A stretch of 5,349 nucleotides of DNA, taken from positions 1 to 5,349 of the forward strand of contig RFHX01000096.1 in NCBI GenBank assembly GCA_003695725.1. The letters run 5' to 3'. The position numbers and the translations under genes are program-made. The stretch's first letter is position 1; each line of letters begins with the position of its first letter. Under the pieces are notes generated by a model, which had not been told where the DNA came from, made no database searches, and saw only the letters and a list, made by a program, of their open reading frames with translations. This DNA comes from J061 sp003695725 [NCBI: Candidatus Schekmanbacteria bacterium] (GTDB lineage Bacteria; Schekmanbacteria; GWA2-38-11). Positions 1 to 5,169 of the stretch are shown one piece after another.

Positions 1-813
1 AAATCCTCCTAAAATCACAGGTATATAGTAAAAAATACTTCCACTTCTCTCATGGACATTTGTGAAATACCTCATAACATTTTCATAAATAAGATTATCA
101 TAGAGGAAACCGGGAGTTTTTATTGTTGAAATTACATACCATGGCAAAACCACCAATAGAAAAAGTAGAATATTTATAGGACGCAGCAGGTCTCTTATTT
201 TGCTGAAATCTCTGAAGGCGAGAATATATGAAAGAATTACCAGCGATGGGACAATTATACCTAAAGGTCCCTTTGACATAAAAGCAAGGCCGCTGAAGAT
301 GAAAAGTAGATATTTAAAGATTTCGTACTTTGATGATAATTTTAGGGAAAATATAAAAAATGATAAAATCGCTGCAGTAATAAAGAAGGTTAAAATCATA
401 TCTGTAACTATAGCACGAGAAAGAGCTATGAATTCCAAACTTGTGAGTAGAATCAAGGCTGAAAATATTCCTGATTCAAAGCAAAAGAGTCTAGTCCCTG
501 CAAATAAAACGAATAATACACAACCTGTCCCGAATAGAGCAGAGACATATCTGGGAGCATAATCCTTATTGGGAAAAAGTTTGTAAGATATTACAGAGAG
601 CCAGAAGTAGAGAGGCGGTTTCTTGTTATAGTTTTCGTAGTTTAAAGTAGGTGTTATATAATCACCCCTTTCTATCATTTCTCTTGCAATTTCAGCATAT
701 CTTCCTTCATCAGGATCCCACAAATCTCTCTTTGAAAGTCCGTAAAAGAAGAGGAAATAAACTAATATTACTATAAGAAAAATTAATACTATATTCTTTT
801 TATCCATTTGCAT
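1..813 (-). CDS. ArnT/PMT-type membrane glycosyltransferase, N-terminal half (cut by left edge)
   Basis: The reading frame stays open from the ATG at 813 to base 1, giving 271 residues without a stop; the family is usually about 500-560 residues, so roughly half is present. Seen: a first membrane helix (about residues 7-25), then the periplasmic-loop signature W32-D-P-D-E-G-R-Y39 followed by AEIAREM, and N63-K-K-P-P-L68. Further on are S132-R...T137-D, K181-G-P, P224-W-Y and H254-E-R, with about seven more hydrophobic segments. This order is typical of the PMT_2/GT83 family (ArnT and relatives). These inner-membrane enzymes move a sugar from a polyprenyl-phosphate donor to lipid A or another glycan or protein on the periplasmic face. 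The acceptor cannot be told from this half. Start: an in-frame TAA lies 24 bases upstream and 813 is the first ATG; a second ATG is at 807. Neither has a clear Shine-Dalgarno sequence. The gene lies 132 bases downstream of transporter B on the same strand. Confidence 0.9.
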   Translation of the reverse strand, partial: MQMDKKNIVLIFLIVILVYFLFFYGLSKRDLWDPDEGRYAEIAREMIERGDYITPTLNYENYNKKPPLYFWLSVISYKLFPNKDYAPRYVSALFGTGCVLFVLFAGTRLFCFESGIFSALILLTSLEFIALSRAIVTDMILTFFITAAILSFFIFSLKLSSKYEIFKYLLFIFSGLAFMSKGPLGIIVPSLVILSYILAFRDFSKIRDLLRPINILLFLLVVLPWYVISTIKTPGFLYDNLIYENVMRYFTNVHERSGSIFYYIPVILGGF

Positions 814-836
814 TTGATTTTTATCGTTTGAGTTTT

Positions 837-865
837 AAATGCCTTTTTTTAGTTAAAAAGCATTT
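837..865. other. AT-rich inverted repeat in the gap between transporter B and the ArnT-like gene
   Basis: AAATGC (837-842) and TTTTT (844-848) can pair with AAAAA (855-859) and GCATTT (860-865), leaving one bulged C at 843 and a six-base loop. The stem is weak, with only two G-C pairs. In the direction of the genes (minus strand) only TTT followed by AAAA comes after it, so it is not a convincing intrinsic terminator. It overlaps the candidate -10 region and could be a protein-binding site or chance. Confidence 0.3.
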
Positions 866-874
866 TTCAGTCAA
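846..874 (-). promoter_or_regulatory. Candidate sigma-70-type promoter for the ArnT-like gene
   Basis: On the minus strand TTGACT (874-869) is followed after exactly 17 bases by TAAAAA (851-846). The -35 matches the consensus at five of six positions, the -10 at four of six. It would give a leader of about 25 bases before the ATG at 813. If real, the glycosyltransferase gene has its own promoter in addition to any read-through from the transporter genes. The AT-rich background makes chance matches likely. Confidence 0.3.
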
Positions 875-945
875 TCTAAACTTGGATCTCTTATGCATAT
901 TTATATGGATTATTTCAACACCATTATGAAATAGAAAGTTTAAAA

Positions 946-2256
946 TCAGTGGTCAGATTCTTTGAGCATTTCCTGTTCTTTGACGGCTTTTTTCCATAAA
1001 ATCAAAATTAGGAAGGCAACAACCAAATCTGCAGTACCAGTTAACACAAATGGAGATGAGTGTGAAATTTTATCAAAGAGAAATCCTCCAATTTGTAGAA
1101 AGAAGATAATTCCCATAGCTGCAATAGTGTGATATCCTCCCAAAACAGAGCCTATCATATCTCGAGGAGCTACATCAGAAGTTAAAGTAGTTGCACCAAC
1201 ACTGCATCCATTGAATCCAATTCCAAACAAAATAACACAGATTTTCATCCATATGGAGAAGGGATTATCAATAAAAAATATCAAAACATATCCCAATCCT
1301 GAAAAAAATGCGCCAAATAATAAAATCTGAAGGCGGCCAACTTTATCTGCAAGATAGCCCCAAAGAGGATAAAGAAGAAGACCAATTATGCTTGCTATTC
1401 CAACAGTTATGCCGCCTTGGGCCATTGCTTCAAAAGGTGTTTTCCCATACTCCGCTGCTACTTTGTTTACCCAAACCATTACAAATGTTGCGAGTATGAT
1501 TGAATCAGATCTTGCGGCAAAAGCAACTGCGTAGGTTATTTTCAAACAACTGCTCTTTTTGAATATTTTTAACACTCGCTTCCACTGAATTTTTTCACGC
1601 TCTTTTACTTGGACCATATCAACAAGTGTTTTACTCGATACTATTGAGGAAAGGATGCCAATTACTGCAATTAAAATAAAGACATTATATAAACCTATGA
1701 TTTTTGGCAGTTGCGCAATTACTATGAAGCAAAATAAAGACGCAAAGGTAAACATAAACCCTAAAATTGCCATTGCTTTGCCCCGTCCTTCGACATATGT
1801 GTAATCTGTTAACATATTTTGGACCTGTGGCCACACAAAAAGGAGAGATGCACCAAGAAGGAAACGAAAAAAATATACTAAGAATATAGGTTTTGATAGC
1901 CCTATATAACCTGATATGATATGAGAGGAGCCATATAGGAGGGTAAAAATTCCTGTCAAAAAGAAGCCTGCAACGAGTAGCGGTTTTCTGCCTTTTTTAT
2001 CCGAAAGAAGCCCTACTGAGCCTATGAAGCAGATTATTGTCACTTCAACGATAACGGATAAAGATGCATTTATTGCGCCTGCGTTTTCTTTGTTTATCTT
2101 GATTATTTCCTGAAGGTATGTTGGAGTAAACAAAGTGGGGGAAATATTCATTAGCATTGCAAAGAAACACATTAGATAGAGGACAATGACATTGAATTTA
2201 GTAATGCCCTCTCTAAATTTGATTCCGAGAAGAACGATATTTTTATTCGAAATAAT
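946..2256 (-). CDS. MFS transporter B (12-helix permease), probable AUU start
   Basis: A Major Facilitator Superfamily permease of the cytoplasmic membrane and tandem paralogue of the upstream transporter A. About 260 of 408 residues are identical in an ungapped hand alignment. Seen: about 12 hydrophobic segments, the MFS motif A between helices 2 and 3 (GLLSDKKGRK), a weaker C-half counterpart (WGYLADKVGRLQ), DYTYVEGRGKAM after helix 4, and a basic central loop. Charged residues in hydrophobic segments (Glu in SVIVEV, Arg in FFRFLLG, Arg and Asp in AARSDS) are shared with the twin. The substrate is unknown. Start: the first ATG (2172) would delete half of helix 1 and has no Shine-Dalgarno sequence. 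The frame upstream of it (GIKFREGITKFNVIVLYL) matches the twin's N-terminus. It is closed by an in-frame TAA at 2262-2260 and contains no ATG, GTG or TTG. I place the start at ATT 2256-2254, six bases after AGGAAAGG, giving 436 residues, the same length as the twin. A start codon lost by mutation remains possible. Confidence 0.88.
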   Translation of the reverse strand: MISNKNIVLLGIKFREGITKFNVIVLYLMCFFAMLMNISPTLFTPTYLQEIIKINKENAGAINASLSVIVEVTIICFIGSVGLLSDKKGRKPLLVAGFFLTGIFTLLYGSSHIISGYIGLSKPIFLVYFFRFLLGASLLFVWPQVQNMLTDYTYVEGRGKAMAILGFMFTFASLFCFIVIAQLPKIIGLYNVFILIAVIGILSSIVSSKTLVDMVQVKEREKIQWKRVLKIFKKSSCLKITYAVAFAARSDSIILATFVMVWVNKVAAEYGKTPFEAMAQGGITVGIASIIGLLLYPLWGYLADKVGRLQILLFGAFFSGLGYVLIFFIDNPFSIWMKICVILFGIGFNGCSVGATTLTSDVAPRDMIGSVLGGYHTIAAMGIIFFLQIGGFLFDKISHSSPFVLTGTADLVVAFLILILWKKAVKEQEMLKESDH

Positions 2257-2262
2257 TTTTTA

Positions 2263-2270
2263 CCTTTCCT
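2263..2270 (-). promoter_or_regulatory. Strong Shine-Dalgarno sequence that places transporter B's start at ATT
   Basis: The minus strand reads AGGAAAGG (2270-2263), then TAAAAA, then ATT ATT. The spacing is 6 bases to the first ATT and 9 to the second. It is one of the best ribosome-binding sites in the window, yet no ATG, GTG or TTG follows at a usable distance in the coding frame. An in-frame stop (2262-2260) directly after it rules out an earlier start in that frame. Confidence 0.7.
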
Positions 2271-2292
2271 AAGATTCGATTTTTTGCACTTG

Positions 2293-2298
2293 ATTATA
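2293..2298 (-). promoter_or_regulatory. TATAAT -10-like box between the two transporter genes
   Basis: A perfect TATAAT lies on the minus strand at 2298-2293, in the 60-base gap between the two transporter genes and about 37 bases before the ATT start of transporter B. No good -35 hexamer is seen 16-18 bases upstream. It may give transporter B separate transcription. More probably the two genes are also co-transcribed, since I see no terminator hairpin in the gap. Confidence 0.3.
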
Positions 2299-2316
2299 CA
2301 ACAGGATTGAGAGGAT

Positions 2317-3627
2317 TTAAGAAGAATATTTACTATTTCTAATTCCTTTTTCTTCTTTATGTGCTTTTTTCCAAGTAAAAAGTGCGAATAGAACAACTGC
2401 TAAATCGGCAATGCCTGTGAGCACAAAAGGAGATGAATGACCTAAGTAATCAAAGAGAAAACCTCCTACTTGGAGAAAAAACATTATTCCAATAGCTGCT
2501 GCAGTATGGTATCCGCCCAAAAGAGACCCAATGATATTTCTTGGCGCAAGGTCTGATGTAAGAGTCGAAGCACCTACTCCGCTTCCGTTTACACCAAGGG
2601 CAAAAATAAAGACACAAACTTTCATCCATATGGAAAAAGGATTTGAAATCAAGCCTATCAATACATATCCCAACCCTGCAAAGGTGAGGCCTATGACTAA
2701 TACGCGCAATCTTCCTATTCTTTCAACTAAATATCCCCATAAGGGATAGCACAGAAGCCCAACAATGCTTGCAAGGGCAATAGTTATCCCACCTTCTGCC
2801 ATTGCTTGAAAAGGAGTTTTCCCAAATGCCCGTGCTTCCTTGTTGACCCATATCATAATGAACATTGCCAGAATTACCACATCCGCGCGAGATGCAAATG
2901 CAGTAGAAAAGGTTATTTTGAGGCAGGGGCTTTTTTTCAAAAGCTTGAGAACTTCTTTCCAATCAACCTTTTTATGTTTCTCGATATTGATAAGGTCAAC
3001 CAATCCTATTCGTGAAGTTATGGATGCCAGAATTCCTAAAATCATGATTATTATGAACACATTATAAAGCCCAATATATTGAGGAAGCCGGGCAAGGAAA
3101 AGGAAACTGAAAAGAGAAGCTGATGTATACATAAAACCCATAACAGCCATAGCTTTGCCTCTACCATCCACATAGGTATAATCAGTAATCAAAGATTGAA
3201 CTTGAGGCCAGACGAAAAGAAGAGACAATCCAAGAAGAGTGCGGAAAAAATAGATAAAAAATATTGGGTTTTCAATTCCTGTCAAGTCAGATAAAATATG
3301 TGAAGAGCCAAAAAGAAGGCTAAAAACACCTGCAGTAAAAAAACCTCCCACAAGAAGAATACGACGCCCCTTTTTATCAGAAAGAATTCCTATTGCGCCA
3401 ACGAAGCATATAATCATTATTTCAACAATAACAGATAAAGAAGCATTGATCTTTCCAAGATGTTGGCGGCTGATATGTATTGTTTCTTGAAGATAGGTAG
3501 GAATAAGCATAGTAGGTGCTATATTCATAAGCATAGCAAAGAAACACATCAAGAATAAAATGATGATATTGTATTTCTCGATTCCTTGACGAAATCTTAT
3601 CTTTAAAAAACTAACCTCGCCTTCCAT
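2317..3627 (-). CDS. MFS transporter A (12-helix permease)
   Basis: A complete 436-residue Major Facilitator Superfamily permease, a typical length for a 12-helix member, acting in the cytoplasmic membrane. Seen: helix 1 about residues 20-40, helix 2 about 60-82 with a buried Glu (E69), motif A G80-I-L-S-D84-K-K-G-R-R89, and R129 in helix 4. D149-Y and R156-G-K-A-M follow helix 4. A basic central loop spans about 212-233, R247 and D249 lie in helix 7, and a C-half motif-A remnant WGYLVERIGRLR is at 297-308. The conserved TSDLAPR (357-363) leads into the last helices. Family knowledge says solute transport driven by ion gradients or facilitated; substrate and direction cannot be read. Start: ATG 3627, with an in-frame TAA nine bases upstream and no other ATG before residue 27. 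The Shine-Dalgarno sequence is poor (AGAAAG about 11 bases upstream). It is the first gene of the minus-strand group and is divergent from the UroD-family gene. Confidence 0.92.
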   Translation of the reverse strand: MEGEVSFLKIRFRQGIEKYNIIILFLMCFFAMLMNIAPTMLIPTYLQETIHISRQHLGKINASLSVIVEIMIICFVGAIGILSDKKGRRILLVGGFFTAGVFSLLFGSSHILSDLTGIENPIFFIYFFRTLLGLSLLFVWPQVQSLITDYTYVDGRGKAMAVMGFMYTSASLFSFLFLARLPQYIGLYNVFIIIMILGILASITSRIGLVDLINIEKHKKVDWKEVLKLLKKSPCLKITFSTAFASRADVVILAMFIMIWVNKEARAFGKTPFQAMAEGGITIALASIVGLLCYPLWGYLVERIGRLRVLVIGLTFAGLGYVLIGLISNPFSIWMKVCVFIFALGVNGSGVGASTLTSDLAPRNIIGSLLGGYHTAAAIGIMFFLQVGGFLFDYLGHSSPFVLTGIADLAVVLFALFTWKKAHKEEKGIRNSKYSS

Positions 3628-3660
3628 TTCAGTTTATACTTTCTGAAAAATTGGTTCAGC

Positions 3661-3679
3661 TTTTCTAATTGTAAGAAAA
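3661..3679. promoter_or_regulatory. Inverted repeat overlapping a -10-like box upstream of transporter A
   Basis: TTTTCT (3661-3666) and AGAAAA (3674-3679) form 6-base arms around a 7-base centre. On the minus strand the centre contains TACAAT (3673-3668), a five-of-six match to a -10 box, about 40 bases upstream of the transporter A start. No good -35 is present at the expected distance; the near-palindrome at 3688-3702 occupies that position. The arrangement would suit a regulated promoter, but this is inference. Confidence 0.3.
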
Positions 3680-3687
3680 TGTAAAAA

Positions 3688-3702
3688 AGCTATGCATAAG
3701 CT
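3688..3702. promoter_or_regulatory. Near-perfect 15-bp palindrome, possible operator
   Basis: AGCT, ATGCAT, A, AGCT: a palindrome perfect except for one extra A, centred about 67 bases upstream of the transporter A start codon. It sits beside copy 1 of the 17-bp direct repeat and at the -35 position relative to the TACAAT box. Operator-like in form; no regulator gene is visible in the window. Confidence 0.35.
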
Positions 3703-3703
3703 G

Positions 3704-3720
3704 TAAATATCTTTGATGGA
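3704..3720 (+). repeat. 17-bp direct repeat, copy 1
   Basis: TAAATATCTTTGATGGA, identical to 4003-4019 and in the same orientation, 299 bases apart. It lies 77-93 bases upstream of the transporter A start codon. The sequence has no internal symmetry. A 17-base exact match in so short an interval is not expected by chance even in AT-rich DNA. Confidence 0.8.
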
Positions 3721-3752
3721 CGCAATTCAGCTCCATTAGAATGAATGTTGGT

Positions 3753-3771
3753 AAAAAGGGGTCGGGTCTGC
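3753..3771 (+). other. G-rich motif resembling the end of a transposase-associated repeat
   Basis: A run of A followed by GGGGTCGGGTCTGC stands out from the AT-rich surroundings. From memory, GGGGTC(A/G)GGTCT-like sequences lie near IS200/REP-associated tyrosine transposase genes in several bacterial groups. I could not verify this. No transposase is present, so at most this is a relic or a non-autonomous fragment. Confidence 0.25.
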
Positions 3772-3956
3772 TTTTGGCTTTTCTTCGCATTTTCATAAAC
3801 AGCAAATTCGCATCTTTCCCGAAGATTTAGATAATGCCCGTGACTTTAAATTAGCTCTCCTTCAAGGAAATATATCAAGAAATGGGGAAGACAAGTCGTG
3901 GGATTTCCTGAATTAAAAAATTTTTGCCCTATCAGGTAGTTGCCTTACCAGTTTAA

Positions 3957-3969
3957 AAATTTAACATTT
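3957..3969 (+). repeat. 13-bp direct repeat, copy 1 (21-bp period)
   Basis: AAATTTAACATTT, repeated exactly at 3978-3990. The 21-base step equals two helical turns, placing both copies on the same DNA face, as is common for tandem regulator sites. It lies about 120-132 bases upstream of the UroD-family start codon. Confidence 0.6.
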
Positions 3970-3977
3970 CAACAATC

Positions 3978-3990
3978 AAATTTAACATTT
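3978..3990 (+). repeat. 13-bp direct repeat, copy 2 (21-bp period)
   Basis: Exact second copy of AAATTTAACATTT. It overlaps an inverted repeat, CAACAA (3970-3975) with TTGTTG (3990-3995), separated by 14 bases. TTAACA within each copy resembles a -35 box, but no good -10 follows at 16-18 bases, so I do not call a promoter here. Confidence 0.6.
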
Positions 3991-4002
3991 TGTTGTTATC
4001 AA

Positions 4003-4019
4003 TAAATATCTTTGATGGA
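4003..4019 (+). repeat. 17-bp direct repeat, copy 2
   Basis: Identical to 3704-3720 and located 70-86 bases upstream of the UroD-family start. The two copies lie at similar distances from the two divergent start codons. The ATGG near the end of each copy opens only a very short frame: 7 codons at copy 1 and 8 at copy 2. Confidence 0.8.
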
Positions 4020-4088
4020 AGAAGAAAAAGATTTATTGTAAAGTTGATAAGCAAAGGATTGGTGACGTTAAATAAAAGGAAATAAGAA

Positions 4089-5105
4089 ATGGAAAATGTT
4101 ATGATTCAAGCGGCAAAAGGACAAAGAACAAATGTTACTCCAATATGGATAGAGGTGCAGATGTTGGTAACACCTGAACATAAAAAATTGACTGAGAAAT
4201 ATGGATTTGCAGGGATAGTAAAGAATGCAGAATTGGCTGCTATTTCAACAGTTGAACCTGTGGAAAAATTAGGTGTCGATGCCGCGATTCTCTTTTCTGA
4301 CCTTCTTGCTCCTGCAGAGGCTATGGGCATTAATGTTGAATATAGTTTAAATGGTCCTTCAATTACCAATCCTGTCAGGTCTTTGAAGGATGTTGAAAAA
4401 CTTGTATTTCCTGATCCTGAAGAAGGGATGAAGATATGGCTTGATACAATTAGAATTTCAAAAAGAGAATTGGCAGGGAAGGCGCCCATTATAGGTTGGG
4501 TTGGAGCACCTTTTGGTATGGGCTCTTTTATTGTGGAGGGGGGGAGGCCTGCACCTTTCAGAAATATTAAAAGGATTATGTATCGAGAACCCAAGATTAT
4601 TCATTCTTTGTTTGAAAAATTGTCGGAAATGGCAATTAGGTTTCTTGAAGCCCAGATTGAAGCAGGAGCAGAAATTGCAATGCTCTTTGATATTGTTGCA
4701 GGATTTCTTGCGCCCGAAGATTACAGAGAGTTTTGTTATCCCTACATAAAAAGGATTGCAAGAGAAATAAAGAAAAAAAATGTTCCTCTTATTTATCATT
4801 CACGAGGTTTTAATTTTTTAAAATATATAAAAGATACGGAAATCGATGTTGTGGGAATCGATGAGACAATAGATATATCTGATGCAATTGAAATATTGGA
4901 AGGAAAGAAAACTATACAGGGCAATTTAGAGCCATATGTATTGTTTGCAGAAGATAAATTTATCAAAGAAAGAACAGAAGCAATTCTTGATGCTGCGGCA
5001 AAGGCGCCAGCTCATATTTTTGCTCTTGGTGGATGGATTTTAAGAGATACACCTTTTGAAAAAGCAAAATACTTAGTTGAGGTTGTACATAATTATAAGA
5101 GATAG
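4089..5105 (+). CDS. Uroporphyrinogen-decarboxylase-family protein with a non-canonical active site
   Basis: 338 residues, close to the usual HemE length, with family landmarks in order. These are T17-P-I-W20, V63-D-A-A-I-L-F-S-D71 then AMG, NPVRS (94-98), G139-A-P-F...V149-E-G-G152, YREP (165-168), AQIEAGAE (188-195), LFD...AG (199-205), VVGID (254-258), QGNLEP (277-282) and the C-terminal TPFEKAKYLVE. The fold is therefore a UroD TIM barrel in the cytosol. Against HemE (human numbering), Asp86 is kept (D71) but Arg37 is V23, Arg41 is V27, Tyr164 is F147, Ser219 is I202 and His339 is G315. The zinc ligands of MtaA/MtbA-type corrinoid:CoM methyltransferases are not there either: HxCG reads H237-S-R-G, and the only cysteine is C216. 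I infer it is neither a heme-pathway decarboxylase nor a standard methyltransferase; its function is unknown. Start: ATG 4089 with AAAAGGA eight bases upstream. No hairpin terminator follows, so the next gene may be co-transcribed. Confidence 0.9.
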   Translation: MENVMIQAAKGQRTNVTPIWIEVQMLVTPEHKKLTEKYGFAGIVKNAELAAISTVEPVEKLGVDAAILFSDLLAPAEAMGINVEYSLNGPSITNPVRSLKDVEKLVFPDPEEGMKIWLDTIRISKRELAGKAPIIGWVGAPFGMGSFIVEGGRPAPFRNIKRIMYREPKIIHSLFEKLSEMAIRFLEAQIEAGAEIAMLFDIVAGFLAPEDYREFCYPYIKRIAREIKKKNVPLIYHSRGFNFLKYIKDTEIDVVGIDETIDISDAIEILEGKKTIQGNLEPYVLFAEDKFIKERTEAILDAAAKAPAHIFALGGWILRDTPFEKAKYLVEVVHNYKR

Positions 5106-5112
5106 AGTCTAT

Positions 5113-5169
5113 ATGAGATTTCAGAAAATTGGGAATGCTATTACTGACATTATTGAGTTTTTTTTATGA
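5113..5169 (+). CDS. Possible 18-codon leader ORF overlapping the next gene by ATGA
   Basis: The frame starts at ATG 5113, eight bases after the UroD-like stop codon, and reads MRFQKIGNAITDIIEFFL. Its TGA (5167-5169) overlaps the ATG of the following gene as ATGA. A GATAGAG stretch lies about five bases upstream of its start. The following gene has almost no ribosome-binding site of its own, so this tiny frame could deliver ribosomes to it by translational coupling. It may equally be chance; no family is recognised. Confidence 0.25.
   Translation: MRFQKIGNAITDIIEFFL

Larger units (their letters stand above)
3628..4088. other. Repeat-rich divergent intergenic region, 461 bases
   Basis: No convincing gene lies here on either strand. 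From left to right it holds an inverted repeat with a -10-like box for transporter A (3661-3679), a near-palindrome (3688-3702) and copy 1 of a 17-bp direct repeat (3704-3720). Next come a G-rich stretch (3753-3771) and a broken mini-frame (3882-3911), both possibly remains of a mobile element. A pair of 13-bp repeats with an overlapping inverted repeat (3957-3995) and copy 2 of the 17-bp repeat (4003-4019) lie nearer the UroD-like gene. The ribosome-binding site of that gene closes the region. The two divergent units very probably have their promoters here. Confidence 0.7.

Noticed and set aside
200-562. A 120-codon open frame on the plus strand.
   Set aside because: It lies entirely opposite the ArnT-like gene, whose minus-strand frame carries clear family motifs; the plus-strand product has no recognisable features.
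837-867. The hairpin at 837-865 as an intrinsic terminator.
   Set aside because: The T-run (863-867) follows it only on the plus strand, where no gene reads into it; on the gene strand it is followed by A's, and the stem is very weak.
2172-2262. A frameshift as the cause of the missing start in transporter B.
   Set aside because: The homologous N-terminus is continuous in one frame from the ATT to the body of the protein. Only the start codon is unusual; no indel is needed.
2172-2396. A 74-codon minus-strand frame bridging the end of transporter A and the start of transporter B.
   Set aside because: It is out of frame with both permeases and its sequence is an off-frame reading of their conserved ends.
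3632-3640. TATAAA about six bases before the transporter A ATG, implying a leaderless mRNA.
   Set aside because: No -35 hexamer is found at 16-18 bases, and such a box is common by chance in this AT-rich leader.
4015-4041. An 8-codon frame upstream of the UroD-like gene as a regulatory leader peptide.
   Set aside because: No ribosome-binding site, no run of a single regulatory amino acid, and no attenuator hairpin after it.
4106-4594. A 162-codon minus-strand frame opposite the UroD-family gene.
   Set aside because: Its product is the reverse reading of a gene with whole-length family similarity and a good ribosome-binding site; no independent support.
5132-5165. A terminator after the UroD-like gene, suggested by eight T's at 5158-5165.
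   Set aside because: No stable stem precedes the T's; only short AATG/CATT pairing is possible.
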